A DNA stretch of 22,708 bases from Kingella pumchi (lineage in GTDB: Bacteria; Pseudomonadota; Gammaproteobacteria; Burkholderiales; Neisseriaceae), in contig NZ_JAKOOW010000003.1 in assembly GCF_022288825.1 (NCBI RefSeq), forward strand, positions 585 through 23,292, written 5' to 3'. Shown here piece after piece: positions 13,890-20,084 of this stretch; positions within the stretch are counted from its first letter, which is position 1, and each line of letters opens with the position of its first letter. The notes below the pieces were generated by a model. That model made no database searches, was not told the origin of the DNA, and saw only the letters and a program-made list of their open reading frames with translations. The translations under genes were made by a program, and so were the position numbers.

Positions 13890-14678
13890 TCAATCCAACA
13901 GTTCGGCAGGAATGCGGCACACCGGTATCGGCTGGATTTTGTGCTGGGCGGCGCGGTTGAGACGGGTGTAAATATCAAACACCTGCTGCTGGCGGCCGGC
14001 AAACTCTTCGCGCGCCCTGCCCGCTTCATGCTGCGCCATCGCCCATTCCAGCTCGGGATAGCTCGCGCCCATCTGCTCTTCATCGGTGCGCTCGCCGTCC
14101 CACAGGCCGTCGGTCGGCGCCGCGGCGCGGATGGATTCGGATACGCCCAGCGCTTCGGCCAGCCGGTATACCTGCGATTTGAGCAAATCGGCAATCGGGC
14201 TGACATCGACGCCGCCGTCGCCGTATTTGGTGAAAAAGCCGACGCCAAAATCTTCAACCTTATTGCCGGTGCCGGCCACCAGCAGGCCGTGGGTTTGGGC
14301 GTAGTAATAAAGCGTGCTCATGCGCAGGCGCGAGCGGGTGTTGGCCAGCGCCAGTTCCTGCTGCTTAGCATCCGGCAGCGCCACGCTGCGCTCGAACTCT
14401 TCAAACAGCGGCGTCAGATCGGCGCTGATGGCACGTACATTGGAAAACTGCCGTTGCAGCGCGGCGATGTGGTTGCGGGCGCGCTCGAGCTGGTCGGCCT
14501 TTTGGCGGATGGGCATATCGACGCACAGCAGCTGCACGCCGCTTCTGGCGCACAGCGCGGACACCACCGCCGAATCGACGCCGCCGGAAATGCCGACGGC
14601 GTAACCGCGCACGCCGGCACCGGCGGCGTAGTCTTTGAGCCAGCCTGAAATATGGCGGATAAGAGCTTCTGTCTGCAT
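13890..14678 (-). CDS. nadE: NH3-dependent NAD synthetase
   Basis: The 262-residue enzyme amidates deamido-NAD to NAD using ATP and ammonia, the last step of NAD synthesis. The ATP-pyrophosphatase loop is GISGGVDSAVV (about 29-39). Later blocks are TRSRLRMSTLYYYAQ, VAGTGNKVEDFGVGFFTKYGDGGVDVSPIADL and AAPTDGLWDGERTDEEQMG. No glutaminase domain is attached, so ammonia is the nitrogen source. ATG 14676-14678 was chosen because AAAGGAAA lies just upstream; the in-frame extension to 14822 runs through two DUS and has no homology. The HAD phosphatase follows three bases later. gdhA, another ammonia user, is elsewhere in the window with no evident link. Confidence 0.96.
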   Translation of the reverse strand: MQTEALIRHISGWLKDYAAGAGVRGYAVGISGGVDSAVVSALCARSGVQLLCVDMPIRQKADQLERARNHIAALQRQFSNVRAISADLTPLFEEFERSVALPDAKQQELALANTRSRLRMSTLYYYAQTHGLLVAGTGNKVEDFGVGFFTKYGDGGVDVSPIADLLKSQVYRLAEALGVSESIRAAAPTDGLWDGERTDEEQMGASYPELEWAMAQHEAGRAREEFAGRQQQVFDIYTRLNRAAQHKIQPIPVCRIPAELLD

Positions 14679-14708
14679 GATGTTTCCTTTGGGTTGCGCT
14701 TGGATGTT

Positions 14709-14740
14709 TTCAGGCTGCCTGTGTATGCGGGCAGCCTGAA
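14709..14740. repeat. Inverted DUS pair upstream of nadE
   Basis: TTCAGGCTGCCT (14709-14720) and the one-mismatch GGGCAGCCTGAA (14729-14740) can form a hairpin of about 13 bp between the lipoprotein terminator and nadE. I saw no clear nadE promoter in this gap. Confidence 0.7.
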
Positions 14741-14752
14741 AAACGTTTGTGC

Positions 14753-14786
14753 AAAAACCGCCGCCCGCTTGCGGTGGCGGGCGGCG
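14753..14786 (-). terminator. Intrinsic terminator of the lipoprotein gene
   Basis: On the minus strand a 10-bp GC stem (14777-14786 with 14759-14768) with an eight-base loop is followed by TTTTT (14753-14757), a few bases beyond the stop codon. Confidence 0.85.
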
Positions 14787-14791
14787 CGGGT

Positions 14792-15139
14792 TTATTGGGC
14801 AGACTGCATCGCCTGCTGCCATTCCTTACATTGCGTTTCGGTTTCTTCCAGCATGGCATCGGCCGCTTCCTGCCCCTGCAGGTCTTTGGTAACGGCATAG
14901 CGGTCGGCCATGCTCTGCTGCCAGGCCGAGAGCGCGGCCTTTTCCTTGCCGCCGCCCTGCTCCAGCACCGTGCCCAAACCCAGCTGCACCGACAGATCCA
15001 GCTGTTTCCATTGCGCCTGGTCGAGCTTGGCGTACTGCGTCAGCGCATCGGCGCAAACGGCCGGCAGTTTGCCCGAAGATTTGCCGCCGCAGCCGGCCAA
15101 TGCCGCCAGTGCCAACAGCATCATTGTGGTGGTTTTCAT
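14792..15139 (-). CDS. Small lipoprotein of unknown function
   Basis: The 115-residue product begins MKTTTMMLLALAALAGCGGK, a lipoprotein signal peptide with lipobox L14-A15-G16-C17. The mature protein would be lipidated at C17. Small uncharged residues follow the cysteine with no aspartate at +2, so outer-membrane sorting is likely. The mature part is helical and glutamine- and alanine-rich, with two further cysteines (VCADAL and TQCKEW) that could pair in the periplasm. ATG 15137-15139 has GGGAG upstream; the longer in-frame start at 15211 is rejected. Promoter and terminator are both strong, so it is a single-gene unit. No family recognised. Confidence 0.85.
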   Translation of the reverse strand: MKTTTMMLLALAALAGCGGKSSGKLPAVCADALTQYAKLDQAQWKQLDLSVQLGLGTVLEQGGGKEKAALSAWQQSMADRYAVTKDLQGQEAADAMLEETETQCKEWQQAMQSAQ

Positions 15140-15182
15140 GGTTTTCTCCCGCAGATAAAAGCCGTCTGTCAAAAGTGCGGGA

Positions 15183-15211
15183 ATTCTAACAGCATCGCCG
15201 CCAGCTGCCAA
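15183..15211 (-). promoter_or_regulatory. Sigma-70 promoter of the lipoprotein gene
   Basis: On the minus strand TTGGCA (15206-15211), an exact 17-base spacer and TAGAAT (15183-15188). One of the best promoter matches in the window. Confidence 0.7.
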
Positions 15212-15234
15212 AGGCAGCCTGAAAAGACTACAAT
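15212..15234 (+). promoter_or_regulatory. DUS and adjacent -10 box upstream of the L12-tail membrane protein
   Basis: An exact AGGCAGCCTGAA (15212-15223) is followed five bases later by TACAAT (15229-15234). The DUS therefore fills the spacer, and the -35 region overlaps the divergent lipoprotein -35. Confidence 0.5.
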
Positions 15235-15266
15235 CACCGCATGCCTGTTTTTAACAAGGAAAAACC

Positions 15267-15614
15267 GTGAAGCCCGCCGCCATGATGAAACTGCAAACCG
15301 TCTGCTCGCTCGCCACCATCACCGCCCTGTGCCTGTGGTGGCGGATCGGCGATGCCGCCACGCCGGCAGCCGGCGCGGTGCTGCTGGCCGCCAACGCCGT
15401 CTACTGGTGGCTGGCGTGGAAACTGGGCGCCGCCGCCCGCAGCGCCCGCGAACGCTTCGACGCCGCACCCGACGAAACCCGCCGTTGGATGGCCGAACAT
15501 CTCAGCGGCCGGCGCATTGCCGATATCAAAACCCTGCGCGAGCATTACGGCCTGTCGCTGCGCGATGCGGTGGCGGTGCTCGATGCCTATCGCGCAGACG
15601 ACAAAGCAGCCTGA
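15267..15614 (+). CDS. Two-TM membrane protein with L7/L12-like C-terminal motif
   Basis: The 115-residue protein starts at GTG 15267, supported by AAGGA six bases upstream; ATG 15282 and 15285 are alternatives. Two hydrophobic segments (about 11-26 and 34-53) are joined by a short loop, so both ends are probably cytoplasmic. The tail RIADIKTLREHYGLSLRDAVAVLDAY (83-108) resembles the helix-turn-helix of ribosomal L7/L12 C-terminal domains (IK-LR-TGL-LK-A-VD). Similar tails occur in uncharacterised membrane proteins, where function is unknown. The stop TGA lies inside a DUS, giving C-terminal KAA. The gene lies upstream of gyrB, but a terminator separates them. Confidence 0.8.
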   Translation: MKPAAMMKLQTVCSLATITALCLWWRIGDAATPAAGAVLLAANAVYWWLAWKLGAAARSARERFDAAPDETRRWMAEHLSGRRIADIKTLREHYGLSLRDAVAVLDAYRADDKAA

Positions 15615-15644
15615 AAAAGCGGCACCCGTCTTTTCAGGCTGCCT
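15604..15644 (+). terminator. DUS hairpin at the end of the L12-tail gene
   Basis: AAGCAGCCTGAA (15604-15615), which contains the stop codon, pairs with TTCAGGCTGCCT (15633-15644). The T-run is poor, so termination may be incomplete. Confidence 0.5.
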
Positions 15645-15652
15645 TGGCACGC

Positions 15653-15681
15653 CTGAAAAGCCTGCCGAATTCGGGTATAAT
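15653..15681 (+). promoter_or_regulatory. Promoter of gyrB
   Basis: CTGAAA (15653-15658, 4/6 to a -35), an exact 17-base spacer and perfect TATAAT (15676-15681). The predicted transcription start is near 15687-15690. Confidence 0.6.
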
Positions 15682-15719
15682 CCGCCCTTTCAGGCTGCCT
15701 GAGAGGGCGGCTTTTTTTT
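15682..15719 (+). terminator. DUS hairpin terminator overlapping the gyrB transcription start
   Basis: Left arm 15682-15695 pairs with 15697-15710 (14 bp, one wobble) around one T, followed by C and eight Ts (15712-15719). The left arm starts one base after the gyrB -10 box. It contains an exact DUS on the minus strand (15689-15700). Confidence 0.8.
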
Positions 15720-15735
15720 GGGAAAAGACACAAAA

Positions 15736-18141
15736 ATGACCGAACAGACAGTAACCGCCGCATACGGCGCCGACAGCATTCAGGTATTGGAAGGTTTGGA
15801 AGCCGTGCGCAAGCGCCCGGGCATGTATATCGGCGACACGCAGGACGGCAGCGGCCTGCACCACATGGTGTTCGAAGTGTTGGACAACGCCATCGACGAA
15901 GCGCTGGCCGGCCACTGCGACAAAATCACCGTCGCCATCAATTCCGACAACTCCATCACCATCGAAGACAACGGCCGCGGCATCCCCACCGGCATCCACC
16001 CCAAAGAAGGCCGCTCCGCCGCCGAAGTCATCATGACCGTGCTGCATGCCGGCGGCAAGTTCGACAACAACAGCTACAAAATCTCCGGCGGCCTGCACGG
16101 CGTGGGCGTGTCGGTGGTCAATGCGCTCTCCGACTGGCTGCGCCTGACCATCTGGCGTGAGGGCAAAGAGCATTTCGTCGAATTCCGCCACGGCGAAGCG
16201 GTCGAACCCTTAAAAGTGGTGGGCGACTGCCCGGCCGGCAAACACGGCACCCGCGTGCAGTTTCTCGCCAGCGAAGACACTTTCGGCCTGGTGGAATACA
16301 AGTTCGACATTCTTGCCAAGCGCATCCGTGAGCTCTCTTTCCTAAACAACGGCGTCGGCATCGAGCTGACCGACAAGCGCGACGGCAAACACGAAAACTT
16401 CGCCTTCTCCGGCGGCGTGGCCGGCTTCGTACAGTATATGAACCGCAACAAAACGCCGCTGCACGACAAAGTGTTCTACGCTTTCGGCGAGAAAGACGGC
16501 ATGAGCGTCGAATGCGCCATGCAGTGGAACGACAGCTATCAGGAAAACGTGCAGTGCTTCACCAACAACATCCCGCAGCGCGACGGCGGCACCCACTTGA
16601 CCGCGCTGCGCCAGGTGATGACGCGCACCATCAACCAATACATTGAAGCCAACGAAATCGCCAAAAAAGCCAAAATCGAAACCGCCGGCGACGATATGCG
16701 CGAAGGGCTGACCTGCATTTTGTCGGTGAAACTGCCCGATCCCAAATTCTCGTCGCAAACCAAAGACAAGCTGGTGTCCAGCGAAATCGGCCCCGTGGTC
16801 AATGAAGTTTTGAGCGCCGCGCTGCACGACTTTCTCGAAGAAAATCCGAACGACGCTAAAATCATCACCGGCAAAATCATCGACGCCGCCCGCGCCCGCG
16901 AAGCCGCCCGCAAAGCGCGCGAAATCACCCGCCGCAAAGGCGTGATGGACGGCTTGGGTCTGCCCGGCAAACTGGCCGATTGCCAGGAAAAAGACCCGGC
17001 GCTGTCCGAGCTTTACTTGGTGGAGGGCGATTCGGCCGGCGGTTCCGCCAAGCAAGGGCGCGACCGCAAATTCCAAGCCATCCTGCCCTTGAAAGGCAAA
17101 ATCCTGAACGTGGAAAAAGCCCGCTTCGAGAAAATGCTCGCCAGCCAGGAAGTCGCCACCCTGATTACCGCGCTGGGCACCAGCATCGGCAAAGAAGAGT
17201 TTAATCTGGAAAAACTGCGCTACCACCGCATCATCATCATGACCGATGCCGACGTGGACGGCGCCCATATCCGCACCCTGCTCCTAACCTTCTTCTACCG
17301 CCAGATGCCCGAATTGATTGAGCGCGGCTATGTGTACATCGCCCAACCGCCGCTTTACAAAGCCAAGCACGGCAAGCAGGAGCGCTACCTGAAAGACGAA
17401 GCCGAAAAAGACGAATTTTTGCTCGGTCTGGCCGTTGATAAAGCCCGCATCGAATCCGCCGGCCGCGTCATTGAAGGCGCCGAGCTGGCCAAAACCGCGC
17501 GCAAATTCCTGAAAGCCCGCAGCACCATCGCCCAAGAAAGCCGCGTGATCGACGCCGCCGTATTGCGCGCGCTCTTGGACGTGCCCGCCGTCAGCCTGGC
17601 CGACGAAGCCGCCGCCCAAGCCGCCATCGCCGCGCTCTCCGCCGTGCTGCAGCACGAAGAAGTGGCGCTGGAACATGTTGCCGGACAAGAAGGCGGCCAC
17701 TTCCTGAAAATCACCCGCAAGCTGCACGGCAACGTGATGGTGAGCTATCTCGACCAGAAATTCCTCGACAGCAAAGCCTACCAAACCCTTTCCTCCACCG
17801 CCGCCGCACTCGCCGCGCTCGAATTTTCCGCGCCGCTGCAGGTATTCAAAGGCGACGCCGAACCGCTTCAGGCTGCTTCCTTTGAAGACGCGCTCGACCT
17901 GCTGCTCGCCGGCGCGCAAAAAGGCCTGATGATCCAGCGCTACAAAGGCTTGGGCGAGATGAACCCCGAGCAGCTGTGGGAAACCACCATGGATCCCACC
18001 GTCCGCCGCCTGCTGAAAGTGCGCATCGAAGACGCCATCGCCGCCGACGAAGTGTTCGTTACCCTGATGGGCGACGAAGTCGAACCGCGCCGCGCCTTTA
18101 TCGAAAACAACGCGCTGGTGGCACAGAATATCGACGCCTAA
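15736..18141 (+). CDS. gyrB: DNA gyrase subunit B
   Basis: GyrB is the ATPase half of gyrase, which introduces negative supercoils. The 801-residue protein has the GHKL ATPase (EVLDNAIDEALAG near 47-59, NGRGIP, GGLHGVGVSVVNAL), the transducer domain, the TOPRIM signature YLVEGDSAGGSAKQGRDR near 428-445 and the metal site DADVDGAHI near 504. A Gram-negative type insertion with alanine-rich sequence follows (about 560-720), then QRYKGLGEMNPEQLWETTMDP. An exact DUS (17867-17878, minus strand) lies in that insertion and encodes LQAA. The start MTEQ at 15736 follows a terminator-like leader. Residues where quinolone or coumarin resistance changes occur look ordinary, but I did not align them. It is followed by two DUS hairpins. 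Confidence 0.98.
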   Translation: MTEQTVTAAYGADSIQVLEGLEAVRKRPGMYIGDTQDGSGLHHMVFEVLDNAIDEALAGHCDKITVAINSDNSITIEDNGRGIPTGIHPKEGRSAAEVIMTVLHAGGKFDNNSYKISGGLHGVGVSVVNALSDWLRLTIWREGKEHFVEFRHGEAVEPLKVVGDCPAGKHGTRVQFLASEDTFGLVEYKFDILAKRIRELSFLNNGVGIELTDKRDGKHENFAFSGGVAGFVQYMNRNKTPLHDKVFYAFGEKDGMSVECAMQWNDSYQENVQCFTNNIPQRDGGTHLTALRQVMTRTINQYIEANEIAKKAKIETAGDDMREGLTCILSVKLPDPKFSSQTKDKLVSSEIGPVVNEVLSAALHDFLEENPNDAKIITGKIIDAARAREAARKAREITRRKGVMDGLGLPGKLADCQEKDPALSELYLVEGDSAGGSAKQGRDRKFQAILPLKGKILNVEKARFEKMLASQEVATLITALGTSIGKEEFNLEKLRYHRIIIMTDADVDGAHIRTLLLTFFYRQMPELIERGYVYIAQPPLYKAKHGKQERYLKDEAEKDEFLLGLAVDKARIESAGRVIEGAELAKTARKFLKARSTIAQESRVIDAAVLRALLDVPAVSLADEAAAQAAIAALSAVLQHEEVALEHVAGQEGGHFLKITRKLHGNVMVSYLDQKFLDSKAYQTLSSTAAALAALEFSAPLQVFKGDAEPLQAASFEDALDLLLAGAQKGLMIQRYKGLGEMNPEQLWETTMDPTVRRLLKVRIEDAIAADEVFVTLMGDEVEPRRAFIENNALVAQNIDA
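17867..17878 (-). repeat. DUS inside gyrB
   Basis: TTCAGGCTGCTT, the king3-type DUS on the minus strand, in the poorly conserved insertion. Confidence 0.75.
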
Positions 18142-18153
18142 ACCGGCACCAAC

Positions 18154-18192
18154 AGGCAGCCTGAAAACAGAAAACCGCTGTTCAGGCTGCCT
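18154..18192 (+). terminator. DUS hairpin after gyrB
   Basis: AGGCAGCCTGAA (18154-18165) pairs with TTCAGGCTGCCT (18181-18192), ending in TTT. The likely gyrB terminator, 12 bases after the stop. Confidence 0.6.
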
Positions 18193-18203
18193 TTCCCGTA
18201 TCA

Positions 18204-18253
18204 AAGCAGCCTGAAAACCTATCAAGCCCCAACCGACTTTCAGGCTGCCTGAA
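18204..18253. repeat. Second DUS pair, including a palindromic DUS
   Basis: AAGCAGCCTGAA (18204-18215) faces the palindromic TTCAGGCTGCCTGAA (18239-18253). With the preceding pair this puts four DUS in 100 bases between gyrB and the next gene. Confidence 0.75.
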
Positions 18254-18272
18254 AACCCGCAAAGGAACCCCA

Positions 18273-18893
18273 ATGAAATACATCCACACCACCGCAGAAA
18301 CCCTCGAGCACCTGCGCAAGCAGGCGAAAAAGCGCCAGAGCAAACAAGGCGGGCAGATGTCCGATTTGCTGAACGCCGCCGCCAAAGAAGCCAAATACCA
18401 GAATTGGTCGCACGCCCAAGAATGCTACGCCGCCGGCGAGCGCTACGGCCGCACCCCGCTCACCGAAGAGTGCTTCGTGCTCGAGCGCCACACGCTCGAC
18501 GGCCAGGACTACGTAACCGCCACCGGCTTTGAAACCGCCGAACCCTCCGCCTTTTTGCTGTTCAACAACGACCGCGGCGATGCCTGGCTCTACGACGTAT
18601 TCAGCGGCCAAGCACTGTGCATCCTGCTGCACCGCAAGCCCTGCGAACTCATGCCCATCCGCTATCAGGAGCGCCGTTTCGACATTCCCTGGGACGGCGA
18701 AATCGACCGCAGCGTCGCCATCCCCAGTCTTGAACCCGCCACCGACGCCGCCCGCGCCAAGCTCGGCTCGATCTACATTTTCCCCGAATACGTCGCCCTG
18801 ATGCTCGACGATCTCGGCAGCCAGGCCGAACGGCAGGCGCGCGAATTCCACCAGCAGCTCAAGTTTGAAACCGACGGCCAAAAGCCGGTGTAA
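18273..18893 (+). CDS. Soluble protein of unknown function
   Basis: No family recognised with confidence. The 206-residue product starts MKYIHTTAETLEHLRKQAKKRQSKQ, with AAAGGA just upstream. It has no signal peptide or TM segment. The N-terminal quarter reads as a basic helix followed by a helix pair ending in KEAKYQNWSHAQECY. This resembles the short motif of proteins with a glyoxalase- or plasmid-associated N-terminal helix bundle in which 'A-K-x-G-x-x-x-W-x-H' recurs. The remainder (about 62-180) looks like a mixed alpha/beta domain with DYVTATGFE, AFLLFNNDRGDAWLYDV and SIYIFPEYVALML. The tail is charged and helical. It is flanked by DUS hairpins on both sides and appears monocistronic. 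Confidence 0.75.
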   Translation: MKYIHTTAETLEHLRKQAKKRQSKQGGQMSDLLNAAAKEAKYQNWSHAQECYAAGERYGRTPLTEECFVLERHTLDGQDYVTATGFETAEPSAFLLFNNDRGDAWLYDVFSGQALCILLHRKPCELMPIRYQERRFDIPWDGEIDRSVAIPSLEPATDAARAKLGSIYIFPEYVALMLDDLGSQAERQAREFHQQLKFETDGQKPV

Positions 18894-18911
18894 ACCGCAG
18901 CCCGAAACGGT

Positions 18912-18957
18912 AAAAAGCAGCCTGAAAACCGGATACGCGGCTTTCAGGCTGCTTTTT
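18912..18957. terminator. Bidirectional DUS terminator
   Basis: A 16-bp perfect stem (18912-18927 with 18942-18957) built from AAGCAGCCTGAA and its inverted copy, with five Ts at the end of the plus-strand arm and the same on the minus strand. It lies between the convergent unknown gene and the AraC-type gene. Confidence 0.8.
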
Positions 18958-18983
18958 GCTCTGCGGCAAAGCACCCGGGCATT

Positions 18984-19012
18984 GGGCAGCCTGAAAATCT
19001 TTCAAGCTGCTT
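18984..19012. repeat. Degenerate inverted DUS pair
   Basis: GGGCAGCCTGAA (18984-18995) and TTCAAGCTGCTT (19001-19012) each carry one mismatch to a king-type DUS but still pair as an imperfect hairpin ending in TTTT. It looks like a decaying uptake-sequence terminator. Confidence 0.55.
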
Positions 19013-19054
19013 TTGGCACCGGCGCCATGCCGCCATCCGCTGCGGATGGGCCGT

Positions 19055-19990
19055 TTAAATCACAAAGCCGCCGTCCGCCACCGCTTCCTGCGGCTGCTTG
19101 CGGTACTGGCCGGGCGAGATGCCGTATTCTTTTTTAAACGCTTTGCCGAAATGGGTTTCCGAGCTGAAACCCACCGACAGCGCGATCGACAGCACCGAAT
19201 CGGCACGCTGCTTCAGCAGCAGCGCGGCCTGCTGCAGGCGGATGCGGCTGACAAAGGCATGCGGGCTGCTGCCGGTTTGCTGGCGGAACAGGCGCATCAG
19301 GTGGGCGCGCGACATTTTGGCCTCGGCGGCCATGTCTTCAACGTTCCACGGTTTTTCAGGCTGCTCGATCACCGCTTGGATCAGGCCGCGCAGGCGTTTG
19401 TCGCGCCAGCCTTTGAGTACGCCGTCGGGCAGCTCCTGCCCTTCCTGCGCCAGATAGGCGCGCAGCATCAGCACCAGCAGCACCGCCGACAGCGCATTTA
19501 CCACCGAAGTCGAACCCTGCCGCAGGCCGGCGGCTTCGCCTTTGAGCATTTCCACCAGATAGCACAGCTCGGGGCTGTCCAGATGCAGGCGCAGCATGGC
19601 GGGCAGGCCGGCAATCAGTTCGGCCTGTTGCTCGTATTCGAAACGGGCGCAGAAAAGCTGCATTTGGCCGCCTTCGCCGCTGCTGCTTTTCACGGTAAAC
19701 GCGCCTTGCCGGCTGCTCTCTACCGTGTCTTCGCAGTTGCCGCAGCCGGCGCTGCTGCTGAGCACATGGCCGGCGGTGCGCGGGAAAAAGACGATATCGC
19801 CCTGCTGCAGAAGCCGCGCCTGGTTTTCGCCGTCGATCTTAATCCAGCCCGAACCGCGGGTAACGATGTGCACCACACCGCGCACGCGGCTGGCTTCGTG
19901 GCGCACATACCATGCGCCCTGAAACAGGCATTGGGTGTCCACGCTGCCGGCTAGTTGCGCCAATTCGACCAGTTTGTCCAACACATCCAT
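19055..19990 (-). CDS. AraC-family regulator, RclR-like, with redox-cysteine pattern
   Basis: The 311-residue protein has an N-terminal cupin-type sensor (about 1-180) and a C-terminal AraC DNA-binding domain with two helix-turn-helix units (about 215-305; MAAEAKMSRAHLMRLFRQQTG and LSIALSVGFSSETHFGKAFKKEYG). The sensor opens MDVLDKLVEL with C21 and has C83-G-N-C86. From memory, E. coli RclR, the activator of the reactive-chlorine response, has C21 and C89 as redox cysteines with a similar C-x-x-C near 86-89. This makes a thiol-based oxidant sensor likely, but I could not align the two. It is transcribed divergently from an AhpD-like CxxC protein. A degenerate DUS near 19356 encodes QPEK. No strong ribosome binding site is seen. 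Confidence 0.9.
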   Translation of the reverse strand: MDVLDKLVELAQLAGSVDTQCLFQGAWYVRHEASRVRGVVHIVTRGSGWIKIDGENQARLLQQGDIVFFPRTAGHVLSSSAGCGNCEDTVESSRQGAFTVKSSSGEGGQMQLFCARFEYEQQAELIAGLPAMLRLHLDSPELCYLVEMLKGEAAGLRQGSTSVVNALSAVLLVLMLRAYLAQEGQELPDGVLKGWRDKRLRGLIQAVIEQPEKPWNVEDMAAEAKMSRAHLMRLFRQQTGSSPHAFVSRIRLQQAALLLKQRADSVLSIALSVGFSSETHFGKAFKKEYGISPGQYRKQPQEAVADGGFVI

Positions 19991-20018
19991 CGTTTTTTAC
20001 CATTCTTTGAGACGATTT

Positions 20019-20054
20019 GCAGATTATTATACGCAGATTATCGCCATAATCCGC
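20019..20054. promoter_or_regulatory. Repeated candidate operator in the regulator/AhpD-like gap
   Basis: GCAGATTAT occurs twice as a direct repeat (20019-20027 and 20033-20041, 14 bases apart). A one-mismatch inverted copy, ATAATCCGC, follows at 20046-20054. The first repeat overlaps a minus-strand TATAAT (20026-20031). Directly repeated half-sites suit an AraC-type regulator, and the position between the divergent genes suits control of both. Binding is inferred. Confidence 0.5.
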
Positions 20055-20084
20055 AGCGTCAACCCAATCACGAAAGGAAATACC

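Noticed and set aside
13668..14648. Plus-strand open frame opposite the HAD phosphatase and nadE
   Set aside because: Low-complexity histidine- and glycine-rich translation typical of antisense frames; both minus-strand genes are certain.
15682..15719. tRNA- or riboswitch-like structure before gyrB
   Set aside because: The hairpin is a simple stem around a DUS with a T-run; no cloverleaf or ligand-binding core is visible.
16342..18273. Long minus-strand open frames opposite gyrB
   Set aside because: Phe/Gly/His-rich antisense translations with no motifs; gyrB is unambiguous.
18984..19054. CCATCCGC-centred palindrome near 19032-19048 as a terminator of the AraC-type gene
   Set aside because: The stem is perfect but short and has no T-run on the minus strand; the stronger DUS terminator at 18912-18957 is more likely.
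19013..19954. Plus-strand open frame opposite the AraC-type regulator
   Set aside because: No recognisable domain and it runs through a degenerate DUS hairpin; the minus-strand frame has a complete AraC domain.
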